From: a virus | DNA length: 34,313 nt | IMG/VR virus record: IMGVR_UViG_3300025769_013087 | Location: 1 to 34,313 of that record | Strand: one strand, 5' to 3' | Shown: positions 1-9,900 of the stretch, in pieces | Layout of the letters: every line of letters begins with the position of its first letter | How positions within the stretch are numbered: position 1 is the stretch's first letter | Notes under the pieces: generated by a model | Told to the model about the DNA's origin: nothing | The model's input: the letters and a program-made list of their open reading frames with translations, nothing else | Database searches by the model: none | Made by a program: the position numbers and the translations under genes

Positions 1-786
1 ATGGCCACCGGAGCTGCCTTACGAGAGGTCAAGCTTCTAATATTTTCGGTCAGGATGTTGTACAACTGCCCGATTTATGTCGTTTGTGACGATTATGTGT
101 ATACACAGCTAAAAAACATGGGTTTTCTTTGGTTAAACCTAAAAGCGAGCGCAAATCCCGATGATTTAAAAAAAGCCGCTTACAAAACCAAATCAGTCAA
201 AAGTCACAACGATTTCCACTCCGCAGGGGCAATTTGGACTAAAATAGGCGCAATGGAGTGGGCATTGGAAGAAGAGGGTGAAACTTTGTTCTTAGACGCC
301 GATATTGTGCTAAATAAGCCAATTCACGAAGATATTCTTACTGATGTCGATGGAATGATATCTCCCCATTACCACACCGGGGATACGCTTTCCGATAACC
401 AAACATACGGAGCGTTTAACGCCGGTTATGTTTTCGCAAGGCATTCGGACTTCGCAAAGGTTTGGAAGGAAATATACCTAAACAGATCATCATTTTATGA
501 GCAGCAGGGTATGATTTGGTTTTTCGAGTATTTCGACATGGGTGTCTTTAACAAGAACCATAATATTGGATTTTGGAGATTTGCTAAAAAATGGAAAAAG
601 GGAGTCCTTAGATTAGATGACTGGGGTATAGATTGGTCAAAAGCTAAATCGTTCCACTTTCACGCCTTCCCCGAAACTTACGAAAAAGCCAACAAAGGCT
701 TAACCAGGGGCTACAACTTGCTCAAAGAAGAAATGGTTGAGCGCATTAACCCCGATTTAAAAAGAATATATAATGATCTACTCTAA
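1..786 (+). CDS. Glycosyltransferase, GT-A-like, probably 5'-truncated by the window edge
   Basis: This is probably a nucleotide-sugar-dependent glycosyltransferase. The sequence shows a DxD-type metal/nucleotide-sugar motif, D99-A-D101, inside a hydrophobic strand context (LFLDADIVLNKPI). A beta strand ending in VVCDD near residues 27-31 precedes it, and a His-containing C-terminal stretch (SFHFHAF) follows, as in many GT-A fold enzymes. Which sugar and acceptor it uses cannot be read from the sequence. The ATG at base 1 is the first base of the window, so no ribosome-binding site can be judged. The protein begins in the middle of a likely first helix, so the real start is probably upstream. 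It overlaps the next gene, a sulfotransferase, by 14 bases, and another glycosyltransferase follows that. The three therefore look like one sugar-modification cassette. No signal peptide or membrane segment is visible, so a cytosolic role is expected. Confidence 0.75.
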   Translation: MATGAALREVKLLIFSVRMLYNCPIYVVCDDYVYTQLKNMGFLWLNLKASANPDDLKKAAYKTKSVKSHNDFHSAGAIWTKIGAMEWALEEEGETLFLDADIVLNKPIHEDILTDVDGMISPHYHTGDTLSDNQTYGAFNAGYVFARHSDFAKVWKEIYLNRSSFYEQQGMIWFFEYFDMGVFNKNHNIGFWRFAKKWKKGVLRLDDWGIDWSKAKSFHFHAFPETYEKANKGLTRGYNLLKEEMVERINPDLKRIYNDLL

Positions 787-1450
787 AGAAAAAGGTTGGT
801 ACTTTATACATGTACCAAAAAACGCCGGAAGCTCCATTTTAAAACCTTACATGTCCATAGGGGGTAAATTTAAAATGATCGAAGAAGTTCTTTATCATCA
901 ACGAATATCAAATAGAGAAAAGTATGGGCTAGGGATTATAAACAAAGACGCCAACAAGGCTCACAATAAAGCTTCTTATTGGGGGGAGCGGGGCGGAAAA
1001 GGTTTAAAACCTTTAGCAATACTGCGGAATCCTTGGTCACGGTGCCTATCGATTTACTTATATAATTTAAAAATAGCTAAAGCTAATCTCGGCAAAAAGT
1101 GGGCCGACATAGATCATCCTATATTAACAGCTCAAGGGTTTAAAACTTCATGGATGCCCGGGGGGTTTTTTGTAGATGGCCACTCCGATCATGTTTCATA
1201 CAACACTCAAACGGGGAGAAACTGGGACTATAGGGATAGCCAGTTCACTTGGTTAGAGGGTTACGAAGGTAAGTGGTTTAGGTTAGAAGATGGTTTTGAG
1301 GGTTTTAGCGAGTTTACCGGCTTACCTTTACCGCCCAAGGTAAACACTACTGAAAAAGCAGATTACCGTAGATATTATGATGACGAGCTAGCGGAGAGGA
1401 TAGGTATTCTTTACGCCAAAGATGTCGAGCTAGGAGGGTACTCATTCTAA
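773..1450 (+). CDS. Sulfotransferase (PAPS-dependent, carbohydrate sulfotransferase-like)
   Basis: This likely transfers a sulfuryl group from PAPS to a sugar acceptor. Two hallmark motifs are visible. The 5'-phosphosulfate-binding loop at residues 10-22 reads FIHVPKNAGSS, with P15, K16, G19 and S20. The 3'-phosphate-binding motif at about 83-95 reads LRNPWSRCLSIY, with R85, P87, R90, S93 and Y95. Both fit the sulfotransferase family 2 (Sulfotransfer_2) pattern. At 225 residues it is short but covers both motifs. There is no signal peptide or transmembrane anchor, unlike Golgi homologues, which fits a bacterial cytosolic enzyme. It begins inside the upstream glycosyltransferase gene (14-base overlap), and its stop overlaps the ATG of a second glycosyltransferase. 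Translation is therefore probably coupled and the three enzymes likely build or modify one glycan. The acceptor is unknown. A sulfotransferase next to a phage terminase is unusual. Confidence 0.82.
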   Translation: MIYSKEKGWYFIHVPKNAGSSILKPYMSIGGKFKMIEEVLYHQRISNREKYGLGIINKDANKAHNKASYWGERGGKGLKPLAILRNPWSRCLSIYLYNLKIAKANLGKKWADIDHPILTAQGFKTSWMPGGFFVDGHSDHVSYNTQTGRNWDYRDSQFTWLEGYEGKWFRLEDGFEGFSEFTGLPLPPKVNTTEKADYRRYYDDELAERIGILYAKDVELGGYSF

Positions 1451-2247
1451 TGAAAGTGCTAATATACCAGATATACATCCCCCGGGATCCCAAGAAAAAA
1501 CACGATAAACTCATAGAAGAGTCTACTTCAAGTTTTAAGGCTTACGCTGATTACTATGGTATGGATCATATGTTTGTAACTGATCCACCTTTTAAAGGAG
1601 ATGAAATCCCAAAAGATGCGGATTGGCGTATGCAATATTATTGGTCAATGGATCTTTGTAAGCCGGAGCTTATGCATTATGATTATATCTGCCATTTTGA
1701 TGTTGATGTAATAGTAAAACTTACCGCACCCGACATCCGCGAAGAATTGAAAGGCGACTTCCTAGCGGTTAGAGAAGCAATAGATTTATTGGACCATTTC
1801 CACACCCCAATAGCTGCATTAAGAAGAGCTTTTGCGCACAGAAATGTTTCAGATTTTTATGGGTTTCCTTGGTGGAACTTCTTTAATGCCGGTGTTTGGA
1901 TAGGTTCCCCCGCTGCAAGGAAACTATTTTGGGAAAACTGGAGAGAAGACGCATTTAAAATATACGAAGAACCCGCTCCCGAATTTCCTTTTAGATTAGG
2001 TAACCCTTATAATGGGGATCAAGATATTTTTAATAATTTAATCCACAACTCAGATTTGGAATTTAATCCCTTATCTTGGAAGTGGAATGCTATGAGTGAT
2101 GCTTTAAAACACAGTAGCTTAAAAGAAGCATATGCAATCCATTATTGTGCCAAGCCGGGCAAGTTTCTTTACAACAACCCCGAATATCGGGACAAAACTC
2201 CTCTTAGTAAAGAAGCAATTAAGTTAATGAACGAACAGATGCAATGA
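1450..2247 (+). CDS. Glycosyltransferase, GT-A-like
   Basis: This is a probable glycosyltransferase of 265 residues. A DxD motif, D84-V-D86, sits in HFDVDVIVK after a hydrophobic strand. A later NAGVWIG stretch and a C-terminal AIHYCAKPGK segment are typical of GT-A enzymes that hold nucleotide sugar and metal. The N-terminus (MKVLIYQIY) is a first Rossmann-like strand, so the protein appears complete. The ATG overlaps the sulfotransferase stop (TAATG). A full AGGAGG lies at 1432-1437, but 12 bases upstream of the ATG, somewhat further than usual. The gene overlaps the terminase start by four bases (ATGA). Donor and acceptor are unknown. Possible targets are a virion protein, host lipopolysaccharide or modified phage DNA, and nothing in the sequence chooses between them. 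Confidence 0.78.
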   Translation: MKVLIYQIYIPRDPKKKHDKLIEESTSSFKAYADYYGMDHMFVTDPPFKGDEIPKDADWRMQYYWSMDLCKPELMHYDYICHFDVDVIVKLTAPDIREELKGDFLAVREAIDLLDHFHTPIAALRRAFAHRNVSDFYGFPWWNFFNAGVWIGSPAARKLFWENWREDAFKIYEEPAPEFPFRLGNPYNGDQDIFNNLIHNSDLEFNPLSWKWNAMSDALKHSSLKEAYAIHYCAKPGKFLYNNPEYRDKTPLSKEAIKLMNEQMQ

Positions 2248-4001
2248 CAGACAAGGACCAACAAATAGCCAACCTTATCAGAATCGACCCCGAGGTGTGG
2301 TTCTCAACATTTGCCGTCATTAAGGATAAGAGGGGTAAAGATATTAAACCTAAAGCGAATACGCTCCAAAAGCGTATGTTCGCTCATTATAGAAAATGCC
2401 AAGTAGAAAAAAAGCCGTGCAAGATGATCATCCTAAAACCCCGTCAGAAGGGGGCGAGTACATGCGCCCAAGCTCTGACTTACCACCACATGAGGAAGCA
2501 CGAGAATCTGGCGGGCTCGCTGATGGGGGATATTGCAGGGACGAGCGACAAAGTCTTCGAGATCTATCGGAGATACGCCGAGAACGACGCCTTTCCGTGG
2601 GACGATACCGGAACAAACCTGGAGGATGGGGGCAATCTGGCAGATTTAATAAAGCTAAGAACCAGAAGCGCGTACGGAAAGGAAACCGCCGGATCGAAAA
2701 ACGCAGGCCGAAGCGGAACGATTCAGGTAGGAAATATGACTGAGGTCGCTTTCTGGCCTAATACGGGACAAAAAGACCCCGCTCTTGGTTATCTACAGTC
2801 GCTGTACGACGGAGACAATGTTTCGCTAGTTGTTGCCGACTCTACACCGAATGGCCCAGCCGGTTGGTTTTATAACACATGGGTGCAGGACAATGAATGG
2901 GCTAAGATATTTGCCGCTTGGTGGGAGTTCGAAGATTCTGAAATACCTTTCAAATCTGAAGACGAGCTTCAGGATTTCAAGGATTCTATGACCGATGACG
3001 AAAAGTCCGAAGTAGAGCGTTTCGATGTAACATGGGAACAAATGCATTGGAGAAGGAGAACTCTTCAGGACAAGTGTAATGGTGATGTTTCTAAGTTCCG
3101 TCAGGAGTATCCATCGGATCCCGAAGAATGTTTCTTAATGTCATCCCGTCCAAGGTTCCAGATAGAAGTATTGAAAGAAATGATGGATGCCGCACCAAAT
3201 CAGCATAAACAGGTCGGAAACCTAAGTTTACAGTCTAACAAAACGGTGAGTTTTAACATGGATAGGGGAGGCTCTTGGGTTGTGTACGACGAGCCTGAGC
3301 ATGACTCTAAATACATTATCGGAGTTGATACCTGTACGGGTGAAGATCAACAAATGCAGGGTTTGGCGGCCGATCCAGACTATCATAGCGTCCAAGTTTG
3401 GCGAGCTCCGTACGAAGATTGGAACGGAGACTGGCATGTAGCACGAATGGTTGCAGTCCACCATTCCCGTGCAGAGATTGGAGTGCTCGCGGAGGAGATT
3501 ATTGCAGCGGCTCAATGGTACGGCGGAGCTTTTGTTGTCCCCGAAGTCAATAATACGGGGTTAGCTGTCGTAAAATACCTATTGGAGGCAGGGGTTCACA
3601 CCTATCAAAGGCGTAAGATCAACAATTCAACGGGTATGGTTGAGAAGTTCTTCGGTTGGCAGACTGATAAAGTTACAAGAAAGACATTGATCGATCATAT
3701 GGCAGCCGAATTAATGGAAAGAAACTTTGATATCCCGGATGAAGACATCCTAAAAGAGATGAAAGTGTTCGTAATTAACGAAAAAGGTAAACCCGAAGCT
3801 GCTCCCGGTCACCATGATGACCATGTTCTCGCTGCCGCCTTGTGTTTATACAACATGGAATCCGCTTCTTCGTACAAGGGACATAAGAAAAAGAAGATTA
3901 CAACAAGGATGCTTCGGAAAGATCCCAGTTTAATGTGTCCCGATGGATTTATGCGAGTTCCGCTCGGAAAAACATCTAATTACAAGCGGTTGAGGGTTTA
4001 A
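2244..4001 (+). CDS. terL: Terminase large subunit (TerL), packaging ATPase and nuclease
   Basis: TerL drives genome translocation into the procapsid and cuts the concatemer. The N-terminal ATPase shows a Walker A loop at residues 65-73 (KPRQKGAST, with K69, G70 and S72), a Walker B-like strand ending in TEVAFW with catalytic E167, and a coupling motif DSTPNG at 199-204. The C-terminal RNase H-like nuclease shows the acidic triad positions D362 (IIGVDT), E434 (VVPEVNNTG) and D525/D526 (GHHDDHVLAAAL). At 585 residues it has the normal length and appears intact. The ATG overlaps the stop of the upstream glycosyltransferase (ATGA). No small terminase gene is recognisable in the window, and it may lie upstream. 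The next genes are two very large non-canonical proteins rather than the portal, which starts about 15 kb downstream. Confidence 0.95.
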   Translation: MTDKDQQIANLIRIDPEVWFSTFAVIKDKRGKDIKPKANTLQKRMFAHYRKCQVEKKPCKMIILKPRQKGASTCAQALTYHHMRKHENLAGSLMGDIAGTSDKVFEIYRRYAENDAFPWDDTGTNLEDGGNLADLIKLRTRSAYGKETAGSKNAGRSGTIQVGNMTEVAFWPNTGQKDPALGYLQSLYDGDNVSLVVADSTPNGPAGWFYNTWVQDNEWAKIFAAWWEFEDSEIPFKSEDELQDFKDSMTDDEKSEVERFDVTWEQMHWRRRTLQDKCNGDVSKFRQEYPSDPEECFLMSSRPRFQIEVLKEMMDAAPNQHKQVGNLSLQSNKTVSFNMDRGGSWVVYDEPEHDSKYIIGVDTCTGEDQQMQGLAADPDYHSVQVWRAPYEDWNGDWHVARMVAVHHSRAEIGVLAEEIIAAAQWYGGAFVVPEVNNTGLAVVKYLLEAGVHTYQRRKINNSTGMVEKFFGWQTDKVTRKTLIDHMAAELMERNFDIPDEDILKEMKVFVINEKGKPEAAPGHHDDHVLAAALCLYNMESASSYKGHKKKKITTRMLRKDPSLMCPDGFMRVPLGKTSNYKRLRV

Positions 4002-4024
4002 GTACAAAAACCTAAGCTTGCTTG

Positions 4025-6910
4025 ATGGCTACTAACAATGATTTCTCACATTTAGATCTAGATAAGCTAGCGCAGGAGTTTATAACAGCGATTGTACGGC
4101 ATGGCACCGATGATATGGCCATACGCAGAATCGCAAGACTGGCCCAGCGGTACGGGAGTGAGTTTGTTAATGCGCTAGACGCAAATCCCATTATTCAAAA
4201 TGCGCCTCAGGGGTCTCCCCCTTCCGGACCCAGTATGAGAGAACGGTTAATCGACGACCACGATTACGGGGAAGACGAAATCCTGGCCGCTTTCGGTTTT
4301 GCAACTGAGGATCTAGTTGGCGACTCCCCTTCGGAATCAGACGCTAAAGCCCGTGGCGAGTTAAACAAATCGAATTTTAAGCGGTACGGTGTCGGAGGCA
4401 CTGCGACCCGTGTAAAAACTGGTAACCCCGATTACACCTACGACAAAAACAACCCCGGCCATCGAGAGGAGAGCACTGCTTACTTTAAACCAAGTGCAGA
4501 CAAGCGAACCGAAGACAACCCCGAAGGTGTAGATTGGGGGCAGGCCCATCCCCGTTGGCCAAAAGATGCAGATGGGAAACCACTCCCGAAAGATGCTAAT
4601 GGGAACCCGGTAATGCCCGAGGGAGATCAACAAAAAACTCCCGACCCAAAATTAGATTCTGATGGTAACCCTATACCTTCAAAACCCGAAGCCCCTGCCG
4701 AACAAGAAGAAAAACCGGCAGAAGACGAGACAGTAAATCCCGAAGACGCCGCCCCCAAAGGCCCGCCCGCGGCATCAATACCTGACCCCCGACAAGAAGA
4801 GATAAAAGGCACAGGTCGTGGTTTACAGAAGAAGCCTACCAGGAAGCCTCGCATGGGTAACCCCGGAAGCTCTATCCCCGATCAAGCGGGCGCTCGTGAT
4901 CGTGCCGCTATTGAGAATTGGCAAGGCAAGAAGCTTAAAAGAGCTATTAGGCAAGATGAGGATATGGATCGTAAAAACGACATTATCCGAGATTGGGTAG
5001 ATAGTATAAAAGGACCCGGAGCTTATGACGCGGCAACTCCTGAGGAAAAAGCTAATGCCGCCGCTAATTATATTGCTAAATCAAAAGCTAGCCCAACCCA
5101 TCCCGACAACAACCCCGATTTTGTACCTAAAGCCTCCGCTTCCGAGCAGGCCGAGGCTGACAGAATAGCGGGAGGTCCTTCGAAAAGAGCAGATGATGAA
5201 GTCCGTAGAATATTAGATGAGAGAAAAGCTAGGGGTGAAGATGTAGCTTCTACGGATACTTACGAAGGCAACCGACCAAAAGCAACAGCTTCCATGGACA
5301 ACCCGGGTGGCGAAGTAGTCGCCGAAGGTTCGATGATGAGCGCTAATGTAGGTTCCCCTCCTCAGCTTGAGTCCGGCCAAGTACCAATGCAAGCACCTGG
5401 GCCAAATGGCTTACCTACTATGAATGGGAAAACCGTCCCATTTAACCCAATTACGGGAGAAGGTATCGCATACCCAACTCAACCTCAACCTAGAACTCAA
5501 GTACCTCCCGCAGACTCCGACCCTACCGCGGGCTTACCTCCTTTACCCCCAAAGCCCAGCCAACCTAGAACACTGGTACCTCCCGCAGACTCCGATCCTA
5601 CTGCGGGCTTGCCTCCCGTACCTCCTAAACCTACTAGTTTGGACGACCCAAGTGTTCCCGATTATTCGGATAAGGTCGTAAATGCTAGCCCCATAGATGA
5701 CCCAAATACGCCTGACTACTCAGACAAAATAACGGATGTACCTGATTACTCGGATAAGATTGTAGATGTACCTAGTCCAATAGACGACCCAAGTGTACCT
5801 GATTACTCAGATAAGATTGTAGATGCACCGCATCCAACTTTAGATGATCCAAGCGTACCCGATTATTCAGACAAAATCGTAGATGTACCTAGCCCAATAG
5901 ATGATCCAAATGTACCCGATTATTCGGACAAAATCGTAGATGTACCTAGCCCAATAGATGATCCAAATGCACCCGATTATTCGGACAAAATCGTAGATGT
6001 ACCAAAACCTGGAGACAAGGCTCGTGAGTACTTAGCTAATTTAGAAAAAGGAATCGATAAGAGACCTGATGGGGCGGCTCCCTCAACCCCAGCTCCAGCT
6101 CCAGTTCCAGCTCCAGCTCCAGCCCCAGTTCCAGCTCCAGCTCCAGCCCCCGTAGTATCAATGGAAAAGCCTGCCCAAGACCCTTCAAGGTCACACAGCA
6201 CACCTGAGGGTAGGGAGCGCCCCATCACTCAGACTGAGTTACTTTTTAACTCTATCCGAGATCACTACGCGAGAATGGGGGAGGATATAAGTAATCCAAA
6301 TTCTCCCGGTATGGAGAAAGCTCGTAGAGATTTTACATTGATGCAAAATCAATGGAAGAACATGCACCCCGCTGAGAAAGACAATTTTATTAACAGTAAA
6401 ATAATGTCTCATAATGAGCACCGTCCAAATCCTCTTACCGGTAATCAACAAGATATTGATGATTACAAAAATAAGCGGGATATGGATAATATGGACTGGC
6501 GCGGAAGAATGCAGTCCGTTGGTCTTGGGCAAGAGGACATGGTAAGAAGAGGTGTCAACCAAGACATTCTCGACAGAACAGGTGGCAGAGGCCCAAGTTT
6601 TCACGCTAACCCTAAATACGGAAACGCAAAAGCAGCCGGTGATGCTTATCAAGACTGGCGTGGCGGATTGACCCCTTCTCAAACTAAGCAACACGATGAC
6701 TTTTTATTCCCCGAAGGTAGACCATCTCCGGCAGCTATTATGGAAACAAAAAGGCGAGATATTATAAATGACGATATGGTAAACAGGGTTCCAAAATTTG
6801 AAACAGGTGGTCTTAGGGCTGAGTCAGCTATAAATGATTTTAATAAAAAGTCTAGATACGAGCAGTCTAAAAGGCTTGGAATGAATCATCTGACTAATTC
6901 CTTTCTTTAA
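4025..6910 (+). CDS. Large disordered, repeat-bearing phage protein of unknown function
   Basis: This 961-residue protein matches no family I recognise. It is hydrophilic and rich in Pro, Asp, Lys, Asn and Gly. A short ordered-looking helix lies at residues 1-60, followed by long acidic, probably disordered stretches. Two near-identical 23-residue Pro-rich units lie at about 489-536, seven copies of the hexamer PDYSDK at about 540-660, and a Pro-Ala-Val run at about 689-710. A more ordered C-terminal part of about 230 residues is rich in Asn, Met and Arg and ends in a Lys/Arg/Asn-rich tail. The frame can be opened at a TTG at 4022, but the ATG three bases later at 4025 is preferred. It lies between TerL and the giant polyvalent protein, five bases before the latter's start, so it may be a virion or ejection partner (inference). 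No signal peptide or membrane segment is seen. Confidence 0.8.
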   Translation: MATNNDFSHLDLDKLAQEFITAIVRHGTDDMAIRRIARLAQRYGSEFVNALDANPIIQNAPQGSPPSGPSMRERLIDDHDYGEDEILAAFGFATEDLVGDSPSESDAKARGELNKSNFKRYGVGGTATRVKTGNPDYTYDKNNPGHREESTAYFKPSADKRTEDNPEGVDWGQAHPRWPKDADGKPLPKDANGNPVMPEGDQQKTPDPKLDSDGNPIPSKPEAPAEQEEKPAEDETVNPEDAAPKGPPAASIPDPRQEEIKGTGRGLQKKPTRKPRMGNPGSSIPDQAGARDRAAIENWQGKKLKRAIRQDEDMDRKNDIIRDWVDSIKGPGAYDAATPEEKANAAANYIAKSKASPTHPDNNPDFVPKASASEQAEADRIAGGPSKRADDEVRRILDERKARGEDVASTDTYEGNRPKATASMDNPGGEVVAEGSMMSANVGSPPQLESGQVPMQAPGPNGLPTMNGKTVPFNPITGEGIAYPTQPQPRTQVPPADSDPTAGLPPLPPKPSQPRTLVPPADSDPTAGLPPVPPKPTSLDDPSVPDYSDKVVNASPIDDPNTPDYSDKITDVPDYSDKIVDVPSPIDDPSVPDYSDKIVDAPHPTLDDPSVPDYSDKIVDVPSPIDDPNVPDYSDKIVDVPSPIDDPNAPDYSDKIVDVPKPGDKAREYLANLEKGIDKRPDGAAPSTPAPAPVPAPAPAPVPAPAPAPVVSMEKPAQDPSRSHSTPEGRERPITQTELLFNSIRDHYARMGEDISNPNSPGMEKARRDFTLMQNQWKNMHPAEKDNFINSKIMSHNEHRPNPLTGNQQDIDDYKNKRDMDNMDWRGRMQSVGLGQEDMVRRGVNQDILDRTGGRGPSFHANPKYGNAKAAGDAYQDWRGGLTPSQTKQHDDFLFPEGRPSPAAIMETKRRDIINDDMVNRVPKFETGGLRAESAINDFNKKSRYEQSKRLGMNHLTNSFL
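5489..5632 (+). repeat. Two-copy 69-bp Pro-rich coding repeat, 75-bp period
   Basis: Two direct copies at 5489-5557 and 5564-5632 each encode 23 residues of the form PRTxVPPADSDPTAGLPPxPPKP. They differ at only two residues and several silent bases, which suggests a duplication followed by selection on the protein. They abut the PDYSDK array. Confidence 0.9.
5639..6003 (+). repeat. PDYSDK coding tandem array, seven copies
   Basis: Seven copies of PDYSDK occur, mostly within a unit that reads DDPxVPDYSDKIVDVPSPI, about 19-20 residues long. The second and third copies are closer together, apparently through loss of part of a unit. Silent differences are common (gat/gac, tcg/tca, ata/atc), so the array is old or selected at the protein level. 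Each unit has one Tyr in an acidic, Pro-flanked setting, like a short linear binding motif. Function unknown. Confidence 0.92.
6089..6154 (+). repeat. Pro-Ala/Pro-Val codon repeat
   Basis: A run of alternating CCA and GCT/GCC/GTT codons encodes PAPAPVPAPAPAPV-type sequence. This is a stiff extended Pro-rich linker between the PDYSDK array and the ordered C-terminal part of the protein. The low-complexity DNA could vary in length by slippage. Confidence 0.9.
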
Positions 6911-6915
6911 AAGAC

Positions 6916-9900
6916 ATGGGGCTCCTCGACGATCTGGATTTAGGGAGGGATCAGTTTAAAGACAAACAGCCTCTGAAATTAGAAGGGTTAAACCAACCTC
7001 TTCCTAAGGCGGCGGCTAATCCCCGGTATGATTGGAATATATGGGGCGACCCAGCTAGCTCCCAAACATCTCAAGAAGAGCTACACAACTGGGAGGAACC
7101 CGTAGATCAGAGTGAACCCGAAGTCAATGTACAGACTCAGCAAGCATATAAAGATATTAAATCTTTTGATTCAGATATCTCGAGACTTACCTCTGACATC
7201 GGCAAGTATAACGACATCCATAGCAATAAGAAAAAAGCTCTAGAAGAGTTTCACGAAGGTACGCTTTCCCCTTTTTGGAAAGAACAATTTAGCGAAGGTT
7301 TTTTAGAGGCTCCAGACTTAGATTTAGATAAACCCGAAACAATTGATGCGTTTACTAAAGATATAGACGATAGGTACGCACAGTTTCAGAGTCGAGTCGA
7401 CGAGGGTGACACTTCATGGTTCGGGGAGGACGAAGACTATACTAGGGCGTCCGGTGCTTTAAGGGGTAAACGAAAATACGATCTTATTAAACAAAAGCAC
7501 GGTAGGCTTTTAAAAGATTACCACCAATCAAAGGAAGCCGCAGAGCGGGCAAAAGCTAGAAAAACAGCTATGTCCGAAACTCTTATGAGCTTACCTGAAA
7601 ACCTAAGGTGGGCTGCCAAACAGTGGAAAGAGGAAAACCCAGGAGAGCCTTTATCTCAAGAGCGGGTTAACAAACTTCTAGACGATCAAAAGTTTGAAAA
7701 GCCTCAATGGGGGCCTATGGGTGAGCTTTTGAACCCCGGTAAAGTAGACCCAAGAGCGGCCTTACCTAGCGACGGAAGTGATTATATTAAGAAAGCAAAC
7801 AAAGGTCAGCGTAAAAGGTTAGAAGCTGTCCGCAGAGAGGGTATACAAGCTCTCAAGAAAGATATTTCCGAACTTGAGACGCGCACTAAATTAAAGAAAC
7901 ACGGGTTCTTGTACTCCTTAATGGGTCAGGTAGCTAACCGCTCCATTTATATTTCCGATAGTGAAAAGGAAGCCATTAATGTAGATGCTCTTAAAAAAGC
8001 GGGTATAACTACATACAAAGGTGTAGATATAGACTCCGCCCTAGAAGCTCTTGGTGGCGAAGATAGGGTAATCGGAGCAAAGCTCGTGGAAAATGTAGGC
8101 AATGCTCATGTAGCTTACGAGAGAGCAAAAGTTTATTGGATCGAAAGTTTAAGAACCAAAGGTTTAAAAGAAGCCAAAAAAGACTTAGATCTGGCTAAAA
8201 AGAACTATCATGCCTCCTTAAATTCAGCTATCCAAGCGGGATTCGGGATGGAAGTTGCCGACAAAGGGCGGTCGGATAGTTATTATGGGCACTTAGCAAA
8301 TGCTTGGAAAAGTGGTGATTTACTCGAAGACGCTACCGATTTTGTACCACAGCTCGCCGGTTTAGCTGATTTTAGTAAAGCAGATGCTCAACAATTTATT
8401 GACATAATGACCGAGATGGAAGGTCTCGAGAACTCTGAGTCATATACGAAATACAAAATGACAGAAGTGGACGGCTTCTGGGACGGGATACAACACTTTT
8501 TAAAGCACGCTGACGCAATTCCCGAGATGGTTGTAGAAACCATAGTAGGGTTTATGAACACATACGCAACAGAAGCGCCCCGAGTAGTTGGAGCTTCAGC
8601 GGGTATAGGCGCCACTATAGGCGCCGTAGGTGGGCCAAAAGGTGCTTTAGCGGGTGCTAAAGTAGGGGCGGCTAGAGGTATGAAAGTAGCGGTCGGCGTG
8701 TCTTCGTTTGTTATGGAGTATGTAGGTGCGCTAATGTCGGAGCTAGAAAAAGCTGGCGTTGATTGGCACAATCCTAACGAATTAATGGCCGCTTTTAACA
8801 ATCCCGAGTTAATGACTGAACTCAGGAACCAAGCTACATTAAAATCGGGACCAGTTGCCATTTTAGATATGCTATCGGCAGGTGTAGCGGGTAAAACTTT
8901 AAAATTATTTAAAAACCCTTCCGCTTTAAAGAAACTACCAAACGGTATGAAAGCGTTCAGGCAGGAATTAAGATCTGGCGTACACGCAAGCAACGGGCGC
9001 ATTACAGCCGGTATGGCTGCGGAGTTAGGTGTTCAAGGAGGTTTAGGAGGCGCTGGTGAAGCAATTGGTCAATTACTTACTTTAGACCCCGGTGAAAAAT
9101 TAGATTGGAAAGCTATAATTGCCGAAATGGGTGTAGAGGCTTTTGGACCAGGAGGTTTAGGCTTCGCAATGAACTACGCCAAGTCAAAATTTGGCGGGTA
9201 TGCAATGGAAGATATTTCCGGAGCTACTGCTAATGTTATTAGTAGAGAAAAAACTGCCGGCGGTTATATTGAACAAGTAGACCAAGCCGGATTTAAATAT
9301 GAGCGCAGAAGGTTCAACACAGCTCAAGATTATTTAGATTATGTAGTTGAACAGACCGGTATGGATTTAAATTCTCCTACCGGTTTCTTAGTTCAAAAAA
9401 TGGTCGGTTTTGCTCAAACCGCGGGTAAAATTGGTGACCTCGGAATCGTTGTTGCCGACCGTACACCTTTTAAAAACAAAAACACCCGAGGTGCTTACAG
9501 CAATGGTGTTATATGGTTAAACAACAAAGCTCTACAAGGTAGGCAAGACAGCACTCCGTTTGTATTCCTTCACGAAGGTGGTCACTACATTCAGGATATG
9601 TTTTTCACACCTGAGCAAGCGAGGGATCTCTACACTAAAGCCTTGCCTGAGGAAGAAGCAAGAAAGATAGCTTGGGCTCAATATAAACTCGGTAGGTCAG
9701 TTGAATCCTTAAGCGATCTTTCGAACTCCGAGTTAAGTATAGTCAACGAATCATTTTCTAGTACTAGTGAAAATATACAGATCGCCGAATGGTTTACCGG
9801 TCAGGTAGCTGCGGCTCTAGCTATTGAGAGTGGTGTAGCTGGCGGCACTAAGGTTGATACGGGTATTAAAAAAGCCGTAAAGACTTTGATGAAGTTTATT

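Noticed and set aside
2396-2743. 115-codon open frame overlapping TerL
   Set aside because: It lies wholly inside the ATPase domain, has Arg/Ser/Gly-rich shadow composition, and has no start signal.
6239-6694. 151-codon minus-strand open frame
   Set aside because: It is antisense to the disordered protein, no other minus-strand gene exists in the window, and no recognisable protein results.
8388-9002. 204-codon minus-strand open frame
   Set aside because: It is antisense to the Gly/Ala-rich part of the giant gene. Its length is an effect of codon bias, and its Ser/Pro/Ala-rich product has no motif.
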